Assembly: GCF_046058945.1 (NCBI RefSeq)
Contig: NZ_CP175511.1
Span: forward strand, 992,001-1,056,000
DNA from: Brochothrix campestris
GTDB taxonomy: Bacteria; Bacillota; Bacilli; Lactobacillales; Listeriaceae
Length of the DNA stretch: 64,000 nucleotides
Reading direction: 5' to 3'
How positions within the stretch are numbered: the first letter of the stretch is position 1; every line of letters begins with the position of its first letter. This document shows, piece after piece, positions 17,807 through 25,735 of this stretch. The notes beneath the pieces were generated by a model. The model made no database searches. It was not told the DNA's origin and worked only from the letters and a program-made list of their open reading frames with translations. The translations under genes and the position numbers were made by a program.

Positions 17807-18313
17807 TTAGAGCCAAAAGGTGGGATAGTGACGTGTACTACTTAGATTGTTAAAAAGAAGGGCACAGATTACGAGCAAACAAGAGCCTGCTAAAACGGGG
17901 AAAAAGAGATAAGACCAGGAAGCGTTTGCACAGATGATGACAATGGGTGTTGCCCCAGCAGGTGGATGGCTTGTTTTAGTCAGTTGCATGACGATTAAAG
18001 ACAGGCCAACAGCTAGCGCTAGCTGATAGGGTGTGTGAGGTATTAGCTGCAACACGGTTAATCCGACTAAAGCAGCTAAGAAATGGCCACCAATAATATT
18101 ACGTGGCTGTGAGAACGGTGCATTCCAAGCCCCGAACGCAAGGACACAACTGGCTCCGAAGGGTGCCATCAACCAAGGTAGGTTTATTAAGTTAGTGAGA
18201 AGAGAGAGCAGAAAGAGGGTAAGAAAGGCGCCACAACCGTTGAAACAGACACTCTTGTAACGGTAAGTCAGTGGGCTGCGGGCACTGGTGTGCATTTTTT
18301 TGAAGTAATCCAT
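17807..18313 (-). CDS. HPP-family membrane protein
   Basis: A 168-residue protein with four or five membrane segments and the family motif SHPPAGATP at about residues 118-126. HPP proteins are integral membrane proteins, and some plant and cyanobacterial members are linked to nitrite transport; for this one no substrate can be stated. The start at 18313 (MDYFKKM) is preferred over longer frames because AAAAAGGAG lies nine bases upstream. It is divergent from the riboswitch-controlled exporter genes. Confidence 0.8.
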   Translation of the reverse strand: MDYFKKMHTSARSPLTYRYKSVCFNGCGAFLTLFLLSLLTNLINLPWLMAPFGASCVLAFGAWNAPFSQPRNIIGGHFLAALVGLTVLQLIPHTPYQLALAVGLSLIVMQLTKTSHPPAGATPIVIICANASWSYLFFPVLAGSCLLVICALLFNNLSSTRHYPTFWL

Positions 18314-18378
18314 GAGGCAACACTCCTTTTTGCCCAGTATAAAAAAGGCAGATACAAAAGTCAACAGATAAGCGGTGG

Positions 18379-18407
18379 TTGCCCTCCGAAAAAAGATGTG
18401 CTATAGT
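18379..18407 (+). promoter_or_regulatory. Promoter of the guanidine riboswitch transcript
   Basis: TTGCCC, a 17-bp spacer and TATAGT lie about 28 bp upstream of the conserved riboswitch start. Confidence 0.65.
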
Positions 18408-18435
18408 TAAGGGACTAATTAAATACGAAAACATT

Positions 18436-18556
18436 TCTAGGGTTCCGTAACTTCATCGTTAGTCTGGTCCGAGAGAAATGCGCAACGGTTGCCGTTGTGA
18501 CACGGAAGGACAAAAGCCTGGGAGAAACGAATTTTCGTTTTTCTTAGGCTTTTTTT
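18436..18556 (+). promoter_or_regulatory. Guanidine-I (ykkC) riboswitch with terminator
   Basis: The leader shows the ykkC consensus blocks in order: CTAGGGTTCCG, then TGGTCCGAGAG, then ACACGG, then GGACAAAAGCCTGGGAGA. A terminator follows: AAGCCT pairs with AGGCTT around an inner AAACGA/TCGTTT stem, and is succeeded by eight T. Known guanidine-I switches turn on transcription when guanidinium binds. The two SMR exporter genes immediately downstream agree with that role. Confidence 0.92.
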
Positions 18557-18572
18557 TGAGGAGGTGGAAACA

Positions 18573-18899
18573 ATGAGTAAAAGTACGTTATTAATTATTT
18601 TAGCTGCCATCGCGGAAGTGGGCTGGGTGATTGGCTTGAAACATTCGAGTAATGTGTGGGAGTGGCTCTTAACAGTCGTTTGTATCGTCGTATCGTTTGG
18701 ACTCTTAATTAAGGTGAGTGCAACCAATAGTGTCAGTACAACCTATGCGTTGTTTGTCGGTCTAGGCACGTTAGGGACAGTTGTAACAAGTGTCGTTTTA
18801 TTTGGTGAAGCGATGACTGTCTTAAAAACAGTCTTACTCGTCGTCTTAATGACGGGTGTGATTGGTTTGAAATTAGCAACAACAAAAACGAAAGGATGA
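18573..18899 (+). CDS. SMR-family guanidinium exporter subunit
   Basis: A 108-residue small multidrug resistance protein with four membrane helices. The essential membrane Glu is in AAIAEVGWVIGLKHS, whose GWV..LKHS pattern is typical of the Gdx/SugE branch. The start is ATG 18573, with GAGGAGG upstream; the GTG at 18564 lies within that site. The riboswitch before it shows that the physiological substrate is most probably guanidinium. It is followed by a second SMR gene after 6 bp, so the pair may form a heterodimer as YkkC/YkkD-type systems do, which is inference. Confidence 0.9.
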   Translation: MSKSTLLIILAAIAEVGWVIGLKHSSNVWEWLLTVVCIVVSFGLLIKVSATNSVSTTYALFVGLGTLGTVVTSVVLFGEAMTVLKTVLLVVLMTGVIGLKLATTKTKG

Positions 18900-18905
18900 T
18901 GACAA

Positions 18906-19220
18906 ATGGCTTGGCTTTTATTAATTATCGGCGGGTGCTTTGAAGTCGTCGGTGTCTCGAGTATTAACCGCTTAGTGGCAAAACGGAATGCGCAGAACAT
19001 GCTCTTGTTAGTTGTTGCGTTTGCACTTAGTTTTTTATTATTGTCATTGGCGATGAACACCATTCCAATGGGAACAGCCTATGCAGTCTGGACGAGTATT
19101 GGGACAGCGGGATCGGCCTTGATGGGGATGTTTTTCTTTGGTGACTCTAAAAGCGTCAAACGAGTCTTTTTCATCGGCTTAATCATTGCCGCAACGGTCG
19201 GCTTGAAATTGATTTCATAA
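18906..19220 (+). CDS. SMR-family guanidinium exporter, second subunit
   Basis: A 104-residue four-helix SMR protein with the conserved Glu in GGCFEVVGVSSINRL near residue 13 and the PMGTAYAVWTSIGTAGSALMG segment shared by SugE-like proteins. It starts 6 bp after the preceding SMR gene, with AAAGGATGATGACAAATG giving the ribosome binding site, so the two are cotranscribed from the riboswitch leader. Two-gene SMR arrangements often encode asymmetric dimers with opposite membrane topology. Confidence 0.9.
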   Translation: MAWLLLIIGGCFEVVGVSSINRLVAKRNAQNMLLLVVAFALSFLLLSLAMNTIPMGTAYAVWTSIGTAGSALMGMFFFGDSKSVKRVFFIGLIIAATVGLKLIS

Positions 19221-19298
19221 AAGGAGATGCGAATTTGGTCACAGTGCGGTAAAATACTAGATGAGACATAAATCAGATAGTAAGGCTGTGATCTAACC

Positions 19299-20363
19299 AT
19301 GAGTTACCGTAATTACCGTCGCACGAGTACGAAAAAAACGGCGAAAGCTTATCAAAAACCGACCAAACTACCCGCAAGTTTTGTGGTGGTCGATTTTGAG
19401 ACGACCGGTTTAAGTCCTGAGCGTCATCAAGTGATTCAAATTGGGGCCGTTAAATATGAGAATGGTCAACAAGTCTCGACTTATTCGAGTTACATTAATC
19501 CCTTTGAAGCACTGTCTGACACAATTGTACGCATCACTGGCATCACCGATGAGATTTTGGCAACCGCACCAGCAGTTGAAGACGTGTGGCCGGACTTTTT
19601 AGCCTATATCGCCGGCTATACCATAGTGGCACATAACGCGTCGTTCGATATGAAGTTTTTACTGGCAACTTCCTGTGATCTACGACTTGAAGAAGTGACA
19701 TATCACGTATTGGATACAGTACCGTTAGCACGTAAATACTTTGATACACCGAATCATAAGCTTGAAACGCTTAAAAATCACCTAGGATTAGATAATCAAT
19801 CGCATGATGCCTTAGAAGATTGTATCGTCACAGGGAAGGTTTACATGATGTGTTGGCAAAAAACACCGGAACGTGGGCGAAGCGGCACATTAGGCAAAGC
19901 GGCTGTCATACCGCAAAAAGCATCAACCGATAGCTTTAGTGAGGATGAACTGCGCTTGTACCAAAGTTTGAATGTGTTTTTACAAGGGCAACGGATGGCG
20001 AGTTTTTTTGCGGTAAAACATGTCGGTAAAACATTTAGCCTCGAAGGTTACTTTACCTTTGCCCGCATTACCTGTAATTCAAAGTCACAATTTATCAGCC
20101 TGCGTGGTAATCAGGAAACATTTACGATTGCGTATCCAAATGCGATTATTCAAGCAGCACCTAAATCAGACTGGGGTACATTTCGGGTGACGATAACGCA
20201 TTTGGCGGATGTCCTTATTTACCGTGACTTCTTAATTGATTGTTACCTCCGAAATGTGACCCGTCTTAAACGAGAGATTGATGCTCAAAAAATTGTCGAG
20301 CAAGACTGGCGTAAATATCAATTGCTTAAACAACAGGTTGACGAAGCGGCCGGTAATCGTTGA
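19299..20363 (+). CDS. DEDDh 3'-5' exonuclease (DNA polymerase III epsilon-like)
   Basis: A 354-residue protein. Residues about 25-190 are a DnaQ-type exonuclease: Exo I VVVDFETTGL (Asp32, Glu34), Exo II VAHNASFDMKFL and Exo III with HDALEDC. The remaining 160 residues are not recognised and have no helicase motifs, so this is a stand-alone epsilon-like protein rather than DinG or PolC. It may act in repair or RNA/DNA processing. It stands alone downstream of the SMR genes and ends before the duplicated terminator and long repeat A. Confidence 0.85.
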   Translation: MSYRNYRRTSTKKTAKAYQKPTKLPASFVVVDFETTGLSPERHQVIQIGAVKYENGQQVSTYSSYINPFEALSDTIVRITGITDEILATAPAVEDVWPDFLAYIAGYTIVAHNASFDMKFLLATSCDLRLEEVTYHVLDTVPLARKYFDTPNHKLETLKNHLGLDNQSHDALEDCIVTGKVYMMCWQKTPERGRSGTLGKAAVIPQKASTDSFSEDELRLYQSLNVFLQGQRMASFFAVKHVGKTFSLEGYFTFARITCNSKSQFISLRGNQETFTIAYPNAIIQAAPKSDWGTFRVTITHLADVLIYRDFLIDCYLRNVTRLKREIDAQKIVEQDWRKYQLLKQQVDEAAGNR

Positions 20364-20400
20364 AATCATTTTTTGTAATTGAATCGTTCACTTATGAAAA

Positions 20401-20430
20401 AGCCCGTTAACCCTTGGGGTTAATGGGTTC
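20401..20430 (+). terminator. Terminator hairpin, first of two copies around repeat A
   Basis: AGCCCGTTAACCC-TTGG-GGTTAATGGGTT, preceded by AAAA and directly followed by repeat A. It matches the hairpin at 20749 apart from changes in the right arm, which weaken the outer pairs. It has no T tract of its own. Confidence 0.8.
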
Positions 20431-20748
20431 AGATTGTAGACAAAGTCTAAACAGTCTTCATTTTCTTTGAAATGCTATTACAGTGACTTTGTCTACGAGA
20501 TGATAAGACTGAATAGAAACGTTGTTATATCCTCTCGTTTAATCAGCTAACTTCTATGATATTTCATGGAAACTAGCGACGGTAAATAGTCGCTCTTCTT
20601 TTCCATTCCAATATCTTTAAAGTTGAACGAGCTGATTTTACTTTCGTTCTAGTAAGAAACACGAGCCTTTGAGGTGAGTGTACAGATGGTACTCGACTCC
20701 GATAAGGCGAGGCATTGATGACCTAGAACAGCGTTTATCTTCAGCCTC
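20431..20748 (-). repeat. Terminator-associated repeat, long copy A
   Basis: This 318-bp copy corresponds, on the opposite strand, to copy B at 39.9 kb over its whole length with scattered substitutions. The ends are imperfect inverted repeats: CAGATTGTAGACAAA at the left and, read on the minus strand, GAGGCTGAAGATAAA at the right. Internal palindromes: GTAGACAAAGTC/GACTTTGTCTAC, AATCAGCT/AGCTGATT enclosing ATGGAAA and AGCGAC stems, and CTAGAAC/GTTCTAG. No ORF of any length is evident. Both sides carry the same terminator hairpin. Confidence 0.85.
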
Positions 20749-20781
20749 AGCCCGTTAACCCTTGGGGTTAACGGGCTTTTT
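20749..20781 (+). terminator. Terminator hairpin, second copy around repeat A
   Basis: A perfect stem AGCCCGTTAACCC/GGTTAACGGGCT with TTTTT. It duplicates the hairpin at 20401. Confidence 0.9.
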
Positions 20782-20813
20782 ACTGCGGAAAAGAGCAGTG
20801 CACGCTGCACTTT

Positions 20814-20842
20814 TTGACAACGCTTACATTGTTTGTTATGGT
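20814..20842 (+). promoter_or_regulatory. Promoter with overlapping cre, nucleoside hydrolase
   Basis: TTGACA, a 17-bp spacer and TATGGT. The cre site TGACAACGCTTACA (20815-20828) matches the consensus and covers the -35 box, so CcpA should block polymerase directly. Confidence 0.75.
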
Positions 20843-20882
20843 GAGGATGAAATAGCTAATCAATTGAAGAGGGGTGTTGAAG

Positions 20883-21800
20883 ATGAGTCGAGCGATTATA
20901 ATTGATACTGATCCGGGAATCGATGATGCGATTGCCTTAGCGATTGCAACAGCGTCAGATGCATTGGATGTGAGGTTAATTACGACGGTAGCTGGTAATG
21001 TTAGTTTAAGCAAGGTGACCGCCAACGCATTAAAACTGTTGGCGTTGTTTAAGAAAGAGATTCCCGTTGCAAAAGGTGCGGTACGACCGTTGCTGCGTGA
21101 CGCGATTGATGCAAGTGAAGTGCATGGCGAAACAGGGATGGATGGCTATGATTTTCCAGCCCCAGCGACGCATTTACTGTTAGAAGAGACTGCCGTTCAG
21201 GCGATGTACCGCGAGTTGCTGAGTGCAGATGAGCCGATGACGATTGTAGCGATTGGTCCGTTAACGAATGTGGCGATGCTGTTAAGAGAATTCCCGCTGG
21301 CGAAGGATAAAATTGCCGAGATTGTGTTAATGGGTGGGGCAATTGGGCGCGGCAATGCCGGAGTGTTAGCCGAGTTCAATATCTTTGTTGATCCAGAAGC
21401 AGCTGACATTGTGTTTAGGAGTGGGATACCGCTTGTAATGGCGCCGCTTGATGTCGGTTGGAAAGCGATTGTCACCCCTGAGGACAGTGCCATCATTAAG
21501 GCAATGCATCCTGTAGGTGAGATGATTTTTAGCATTTTGCAACGTTATCGTGGTGCGTCAACCAAAGGGGGAGCAACAATGTATGACAGCTGCGCGATTG
21601 CTTATTTACTCGCACCAGCTATGTTCACAACACAGGATGTGCATGTGGCAATCGAAACGACAGGGCAATACACAGCCGGTGCGACAGTCGTTGATTTGAA
21701 TGGCTTAAGCGGTCAAAGCGCAAATGTGAAAGTATGTGTTGATATTGACCCGGTACAATTTAAACACTGGTTTATAGCAGGTTTGGCGAAGTGTAAATAG
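20883..21800 (+). CDS. Inosine-uridine preferring nucleoside hydrolase
   Basis: A 305-residue enzyme cleaving ribonucleosides to ribose and base. The Ca2+-binding signature IIDTDPGIDDA is at residues 6-16, and MTIVAIGPLTNVAMLL and LMGGAIGRGN are further family segments, with the C-terminal Asp of MYDSCAIAYLL. The start is ATG 20883, eight bases after AGAGGGG; the upstream GTG at 20874 is part of that spacing. Base preference (purine or pyrimidine) cannot be decided. It has its own cre-covered promoter and is probably monocistronic. Confidence 0.9.
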   Translation: MSRAIIIDTDPGIDDAIALAIATASDALDVRLITTVAGNVSLSKVTANALKLLALFKKEIPVAKGAVRPLLRDAIDASEVHGETGMDGYDFPAPATHLLLEETAVQAMYRELLSADEPMTIVAIGPLTNVAMLLREFPLAKDKIAEIVLMGGAIGRGNAGVLAEFNIFVDPEAADIVFRSGIPLVMAPLDVGWKAIVTPEDSAIIKAMHPVGEMIFSILQRYRGASTKGGATMYDSCAIAYLLAPAMFTTQDVHVAIETTGQYTAGATVVDLNGLSGQSANVKVCVDIDPVQFKHWFIAGLAKCK

Positions 21801-21806
21801 TAAAAC

Positions 21807-21854
21807 TTGACAGTGTTATTTTAATAGTGTCTAATATACCTATAGGGGTATATT
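21807..21854 (+). promoter_or_regulatory. Promoter and CstR-type operator before the rhodanese gene
   Basis: TTGACA (21807) precedes a -10 region near 21830-21837. A palindrome with 8-bp arms AATATACC and GGTATATT separated by six bases (21833-21854) covers the -10. Its TATACC/GGTATA core resembles the sequence before the CoA-disulfide-reductase operon at 42.03 kb, whose last gene encodes a CstR-like repressor. Confidence 0.7.
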
Positions 21855-21866
21855 AGGAGGGGTAAG

Positions 21867-22172
21867 ATGTTTTCGTTTTTTAAACAAGTGCCACACATAG
21901 CAACAACCGACTTAGCGGCACGATTGACACGTACAACAACAGTGTTAGATGTTCGTACGCCCGTTGAATTTAAGTCAGGTCATATTAAAGGTGCCAAGAA
22001 CATACCATTACACGTTGTTGAAACATATGTCGGCAATAAGACAGAACCACTCTATGTTATTTGTCAGTCGGGTATGCGCAGTAAACAGGCTGTGAAACGA
22101 CTCCAACGCTTAGGTTATCAGGCGATTAATGTGACTGGTGGCATGAATCAATGGCGTGGTAAACTAAAATAA
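21867..22172 (+). CDS. Single-domain rhodanese
   Basis: A 101-residue sulfurtransferase-fold protein with VLDVRTPVEFKSGHIKGA and the active-site loop VICQSGMRS (Cys66). Such proteins move sulfane sulfur from persulfides or thiosulfate to acceptors. The CstR-like operator in its promoter places it in the same persulfide-detoxification regulon as the operon at 42.1-44.3 kb. There is no membrane segment. AGGAGGGG precedes the ATG. Confidence 0.9.
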   Translation: MFSFFKQVPHIATTDLAARLTRTTTVLDVRTPVEFKSGHIKGAKNIPLHVVETYVGNKTEPLYVICQSGMRSKQAVKRLQRLGYQAINVTGGMNQWRGKLK

Positions 22173-22178
22173 AAACGG

Positions 22179-22234
22179 CAATAAAACACAGCAAAGAGAG
22201 CGAGAGCTTTAATGCATGTGTTTTATTGTTTTTT
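22179..22234 (+). terminator. Terminator after the rhodanese gene
   Basis: The 12-bp arms CAATAAAACACA and TGTGTTTTATTG enclose an inner AAAG/CTTT stem and are followed by TTTTTTC. Confidence 0.8.
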
Positions 22235-22238
22235 CAGT

Positions 22239-22257
22239 TATAATGTAAACGGTTACA
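22239..22257 (+). promoter_or_regulatory. -10 box and cre before aspA
   Basis: TATAAT at 22239-22244 is followed at once by TGTAAACGGTTACA (22244-22257), a fully palindromic perfect cre at the expected transcription start. Confidence 0.75.
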
Positions 22258-22277
22258 AAATAAAGGGGGCGAGTTAT

Positions 22278-23636
22278 ATGTACAGAACAGAGAATGATAG
22301 TGTCGGCAGTATGTCGATACCGACAACAGCCTATTACGGTGTTAATGCCGCGCGGGCACAAGCGAATTTTCAAATTACAGGGCAGCGATTAGAGCCGGAT
22401 TTCATTCGAAGTTTAGCCGAAATAAAGAAGGCTGCAGCCTTAGCCAATGCTGAGTTAGGAATGATTCGTGTTGATGTGGCTCACGCGATTGTCGCAGGAG
22501 CAAATGAGGTATTGCTTGGCTTATTACATGACCAGTTTATTGTCGATCCGATGCAAGGTGGGGCTGGCACGAGCAGCAACATGAATATTAACGAAGTATT
22601 GGCCAATCGCGCCATTGAATTGTTAGGTGGCAAAAAAGGCGATTATACACGCGTCAGCCCGAATGATGATGTTAACCGAGGCCAATCGACGAACGATGTA
22701 TATCCGACCGCGGGCAAATTAACACTGTTAAAAAAAATCCCCCTCTTACATGCTCAACTCGAACGAATGGCCCTCGTCCTCTTGCAAAAAGCAGAGCAGT
22801 TTAAGGCAGTCAAAAAAATTGGGCGCACACAATTAAGTGATGCCGTCCCGTTGACACTCGGGCAAGAATTTCATGCCTATTATTCGCTCGTTAAACGTCA
22901 CATTAAGCGCCTCGCACAGGCAAAGAGTGAAATACTGACATTAAATATGGGAGGGACGGCAATAGGAACAGGTATTTCAGCGCATCCACGTTTTAGTGCA
23001 ACCTTTATGCCGATTATTCGTGAGCTAACAGGTGAAGAATTAGAGCTGGCCGATGATTTAATTGATGCAACGCAAAATGTCGAGTGCTATGCAGTTATCG
23101 CGGATGTATTAAAGGTGATTGCGATTAGCCTGTCTAAAATAGCTAACGACATACGCCTGCTCTCATCAGGCCCTCGTTCCGGTATCGGCGAACTGATTAT
23201 GCCAGTGAAACAAAACGGCTCGTCAATCATGCCTGGTAAAATTAACCCGGTCATTCCAGAAATCGTCAATCAATGTGCCTTTATTGTCGCGGGTAATAGT
23301 GTGACCGTGGCGATGGCAGTTGAAGGCGGTCAATTAGAACTGAATGCCTTTGAACCCGTTATTTTTTATAAACTCTTTGAATCGTTTGATGTGCTAGAGG
23401 CGGCTGTGAAAACTTTTGTCGACAATTGTTTAAGTGGTATTGAGGCCAATGAACCCCGTTGTCATGAATTGCTCGAACGGAGTCTCTATCTATCGACCAA
23501 ATTGGCTGAAACTGTCGGTTATGCGGTCGCCTCCGATTTAACGAAAGAAGCAGTTGCTTCAGGTAAAACATTAAAAGAGGTAGCCGCTGCGAAGGGAATT
23601 GAAACAGATATGTTTGATGCTGTGCCGTTAGGGTGA
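22278..23636 (+). CDS. aspA: Aspartate ammonia-lyase
   Basis: A 452-residue member of the fumarase/aspartase superfamily, converting aspartate to fumarate and ammonia. The signature GSSIMPGKIN is at residues 314-323. QGGAGTSSNMN at 93-103 has the Gly-Gly-Ala-Gly-Thr form typical of aspartases, where class II fumarases usually have TGSGTQSNMN, so aspA is favoured over fumC. The start is ATG 22278 after AAAGGGGGCG; an earlier in-frame ATG at 22212 lies upstream of the promoter. A perfect cre before the gene indicates catabolite repression. Confidence 0.88.
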   Translation: MYRTENDSVGSMSIPTTAYYGVNAARAQANFQITGQRLEPDFIRSLAEIKKAAALANAELGMIRVDVAHAIVAGANEVLLGLLHDQFIVDPMQGGAGTSSNMNINEVLANRAIELLGGKKGDYTRVSPNDDVNRGQSTNDVYPTAGKLTLLKKIPLLHAQLERMALVLLQKAEQFKAVKKIGRTQLSDAVPLTLGQEFHAYYSLVKRHIKRLAQAKSEILTLNMGGTAIGTGISAHPRFSATFMPIIRELTGEELELADDLIDATQNVECYAVIADVLKVIAISLSKIANDIRLLSSGPRSGIGELIMPVKQNGSSIMPGKINPVIPEIVNQCAFIVAGNSVTVAMAVEGGQLELNAFEPVIFYKLFESFDVLEAAVKTFVDNCLSGIEANEPRCHELLERSLYLSTKLAETVGYAVASDLTKEAVASGKTLKEVAAAKGIETDMFDAVPLG

Positions 23637-23637
23637 T

Positions 23638-23666
23638 TTGTCGAATGGTTATCAAAACGGTATAAT
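23638..23666 (+). promoter_or_regulatory. Promoter of the acetyltransferase gene
   Basis: TTGTCG, a 17-bp spacer and TATAAT. Confidence 0.6.
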
Positions 23667-23699
23667 AAAGACAGTTAAGAGCAGAAGGGATAGATGAAG

Positions 23700-24182
23700 A
23701 TGTCTGAGCATGAAATCACGTTTAGAATGGCGACAAGAGCAGATGTTCCCTTAATATTAGACTTTATTAAAGGCCTTGCAGCTTACGAGAAAATGAGCGA
23801 TGAAGTGGTCGCGACCGAAAGTTTATTAACTGAATGGTTGTTTGACAAGCAGGCAGCCGAAGTGCTGATTGGTGAATATGAGCACGAAGCGGTTGGTTTT
23901 GCGCTGTTCTTTTATAGTTTTTCGACATTTCTTGGTAAAGCGGGTATCTATTTAGAAGACCTCTATGTGTTACCGGAACATCGGGGCAAAAAATTCGGTA
24001 AAAAATTCATTCAACGACTGGCACAAATTACAGTCGAACGAGATTGTGGTCGCTTAGAATGGTGCTGTTTGGACTGGAATGAGCCAAGTATTGCCTTCTA
24101 TTTAGCAATGGGTGCAGAACAAATGAACGACTGGACGACCTATCGTCTATCCGGCGAACGCTTACAACAATTAGGTCAATAG
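23700..24182 (+). CDS. GNAT-family N-acetyltransferase
   Basis: A 160-residue GNAT protein. The acetyl-CoA binding region is YLEDLYVLPEHRGKKFGKKF, with the pyrophosphate loop RGKKFGK, and EWCCLDWNEPSIAFYLAMGA near the end. This C-terminal pattern is that of the diamine acetyltransferase-like (SSAT/Bacilli YkkB-type) subgroup, but the substrate is unknown. The ATG at 23700 has better spacing to AAGGGA than the ATG at 23694. It has its own promoter. Confidence 0.85.
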   Translation: MSEHEITFRMATRADVPLILDFIKGLAAYEKMSDEVVATESLLTEWLFDKQAAEVLIGEYEHEAVGFALFFYSFSTFLGKAGIYLEDLYVLPEHRGKKFGKKFIQRLAQITVERDCGRLEWCCLDWNEPSIAFYLAMGAEQMNDWTTYRLSGERLQQLGQ

Positions 24183-24211
24183 TTACAGAAAAAAATCGGT
24201 AAAAATAACCC

Positions 24212-24240
24212 TTAACAAATAGGTCATCGTGGCTTATAAT
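24212..24240 (+). promoter_or_regulatory. Promoter of the YebC-type gene
   Basis: TTAACA, a 17-bp spacer and TATAAT. Confidence 0.65.
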
Positions 24241-24287
24241 TGAATAGGAAAAAACATCGAAAAATAAATGGAAGAGAAGTGGATAAA

Positions 24288-25004
24288 ATGGGTCGTAAAT
24301 GGGCTAATATTAAAGATAAAAAAGCAGCAAAAGAACAAACAACGAGTAAGGTTAATGCGAAGTTTGGTCTAGAACTTTATGTGGCAGCGAAACAAGGAGA
24401 TCCTGATCCATCGACTAACCGTAAATTACATGCCGTTATTGAACGTGCAAAAACATATAACGTTCCGAAACACATTATCGATCGTGCAATCGAAAAAGCG
24501 AAAGGCTCTAGTGATGAAACATACGCTGAATTACGTTACGAAGGCTTTGGGCCAAGTGGTGCAATGATTATCGTTGATACGTTAACAAACAACGTTAACC
24601 GTACAGCTGCTGAAGTACGTTCAGCTTTCAACAAAAACGGTGGGAACATGGGTGTATCAGGCGCAGTGGCTTACATGTTTGATAACACAGCGATGTTCGC
24701 TTTTGAAGGCAAAGAAGCCGATGCGATTTTTGAATTGTTGTTAGAAAATGATATCGAGATTCGTGATGTTGCAACTGAGGGCTCACAAGTCATCGTTTAT
24801 GCTGAACCAGAAGATTTCCACAAAGTACAAACGGTCTTAAAAGCCGATGGCGTTGAAGAATTCACGGTAGCAGAAACAGAGATGATTGCTCAAAATGAAT
24901 TATCATTGTCAGCTGATGATCTTGTAATGTTTGAAAAATTAATTGACGCATTAGATGAATTGGAAGATGTTCAAAAAATTCACCATAATGTAAGTTTCGA
25001 GTAA
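24288..25004 (+). CDS. YebC/PmpR-family regulator (YeeI type)
   Basis: A 238-residue YebC-family protein. The opening MGRKWANIKDKKAAKEQ is the form seen in the B. subtilis YeeI branch rather than the canonical MAGHSKW form. Other family segments are GDPDPSTNRKLHAVIERAK and YEGFGPSGAMIIVDTLTNN. YebC proteins bind DNA as regulators, and recent work also links the family to relief of ribosome stalling; which applies here is not visible. The start has GAAGAGAAGTGG upstream. It is followed by two successive terminators. Confidence 0.9.
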   Translation: MGRKWANIKDKKAAKEQTTSKVNAKFGLELYVAAKQGDPDPSTNRKLHAVIERAKTYNVPKHIIDRAIEKAKGSSDETYAELRYEGFGPSGAMIIVDTLTNNVNRTAAEVRSAFNKNGGNMGVSGAVAYMFDNTAMFAFEGKEADAIFELLLENDIEIRDVATEGSQVIVYAEPEDFHKVQTVLKADGVEEFTVAETEMIAQNELSLSADDLVMFEKLIDALDELEDVQKIHHNVSFE

Positions 25005-25009
25005 CAACG

Positions 25010-25050
25010 TTGATATGACGCGGTTTCATCCATATCTCAACCGCTTTTTT
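25010..25050 (+). terminator. Terminator after the YebC-type gene
   Basis: The GCGGTT and AACCGC arms are followed by TTTTTT; an alternative GTTGATATG/CATATCTCAAC pairing overlaps it. Confidence 0.75.
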
Positions 25051-25067
25051 GTTTGAAAAGGGGCAGA

Positions 25068-25097
25068 AACAAGTCTATTTTATAGGCTTGTTTTTTT
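25068..25097 (+). terminator. Second terminator in tandem
   Basis: AACAAGTCTAT and ATAGGCTTGTT are followed by a T tract. Confidence 0.75.
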
Positions 25098-25167
25098 ATT
25101 TACTCATAGTAGCCAGTCGAAGTGGTGTTTGTTATACTGAATGATGTATCGAGAGAGGATGCTGCCA

Positions 25168-25305
25168 ATGCATTACGTAATCGTCACGCTCTGTCTCCTC
25201 ATCATGTTTGTTAGTTGGTTTAGTGGACCAAAAACGCCATTATGGCTGCGAGTTCTAACGCTTGTCCTTGTGCTGCTCATTGCGGTGAGAGGATTACTAC
25301 TATAA
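25168..25305 (+). CDS. Small membrane protein, 45 residues
   Basis: A short frame from ATG 25168 to TAA 25303-25305, with GAGAGAGG nine bases upstream. The product has two hydrophobic stretches separated by a short polar turn (FSGPKTPLWLR), giving a probable two-helix hairpin. The next gene follows after 18 bp with its own strong ribosome binding site, so the two are likely cotranscribed. Neither is recognised. A TATACT box lies about 33 bp upstream. Confidence 0.55.
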   Translation: MHYVIVTLCLLIMFVSWFSGPKTPLWLRVLTLVLVLLIAVRGLLL

Positions 25306-25323
25306 CGTGAAGGAGGAATGAAA

Positions 25324-25653
25324 ATGAATATAACAATGAGTCAGGCAGTAGTAGACAGCCTCTGTGTAGGCGCAACGACCAAAGTCATCACGCTCTATTA
25401 CACGTATGAATCACTTAATAGTTGCTCGTGTAGCGATGCTGGGCTCTTTATCCTCAGTTGTTCTAACGCGCCATTAGCTCCTTATGATCGTCCCTTAAAG
25501 CGTTCGTATCCGCCGGTGTTTACCAATGTCTTTAGTCTTACTTTTATGGAAGAAGAGATGGTGTTGACCCGTGATTCAGCATCGGGCCGTCTTATTTTAA
25601 GCGGTCAAAGTGGTATTTTATCACCGAATGTCAAGGTGCTAACTCATAATTAA
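25324..25653 (+). CDS. Hypothetical Cys-containing protein, weakly HesB-like
   Basis: A 109-residue protein. ESLNSCSCSDAGLFILSC gives four closely placed Cys, and the C-terminus LILSGQSGILSPNVKV recalls the tail of Bacilli iron-sulfur biosynthesis-family (YqkB/HesB-like) proteins; the resemblance is too weak for a functional call. The start is ATG 25324 because AAGGAGG ends only one base before ATG 25318. No signal peptide. Likely cotranscribed with the small membrane protein upstream. Confidence 0.6.
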   Translation: MNITMSQAVVDSLCVGATTKVITLYYTYESLNSCSCSDAGLFILSCSNAPLAPYDRPLKRSYPPVFTNVFSLTFMEEEMVLTRDSASGRLILSGQSGILSPNVKVLTHN

Positions 25654-25735
25654 AAGATCTAATCAATCTATATATAATAAGATATAAACTGGTTTAGTTT
25701 GAATAAAACTATTTTTATAAAACAACATAAAAAGA

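Noticed and set aside
20797..20815. A short hairpin AGTGCA-CGC-TGCACT with T run as a third terminator near repeat A
   Set aside because: A six-base stem next to a strong terminator; could be chance or part of the promoter region.
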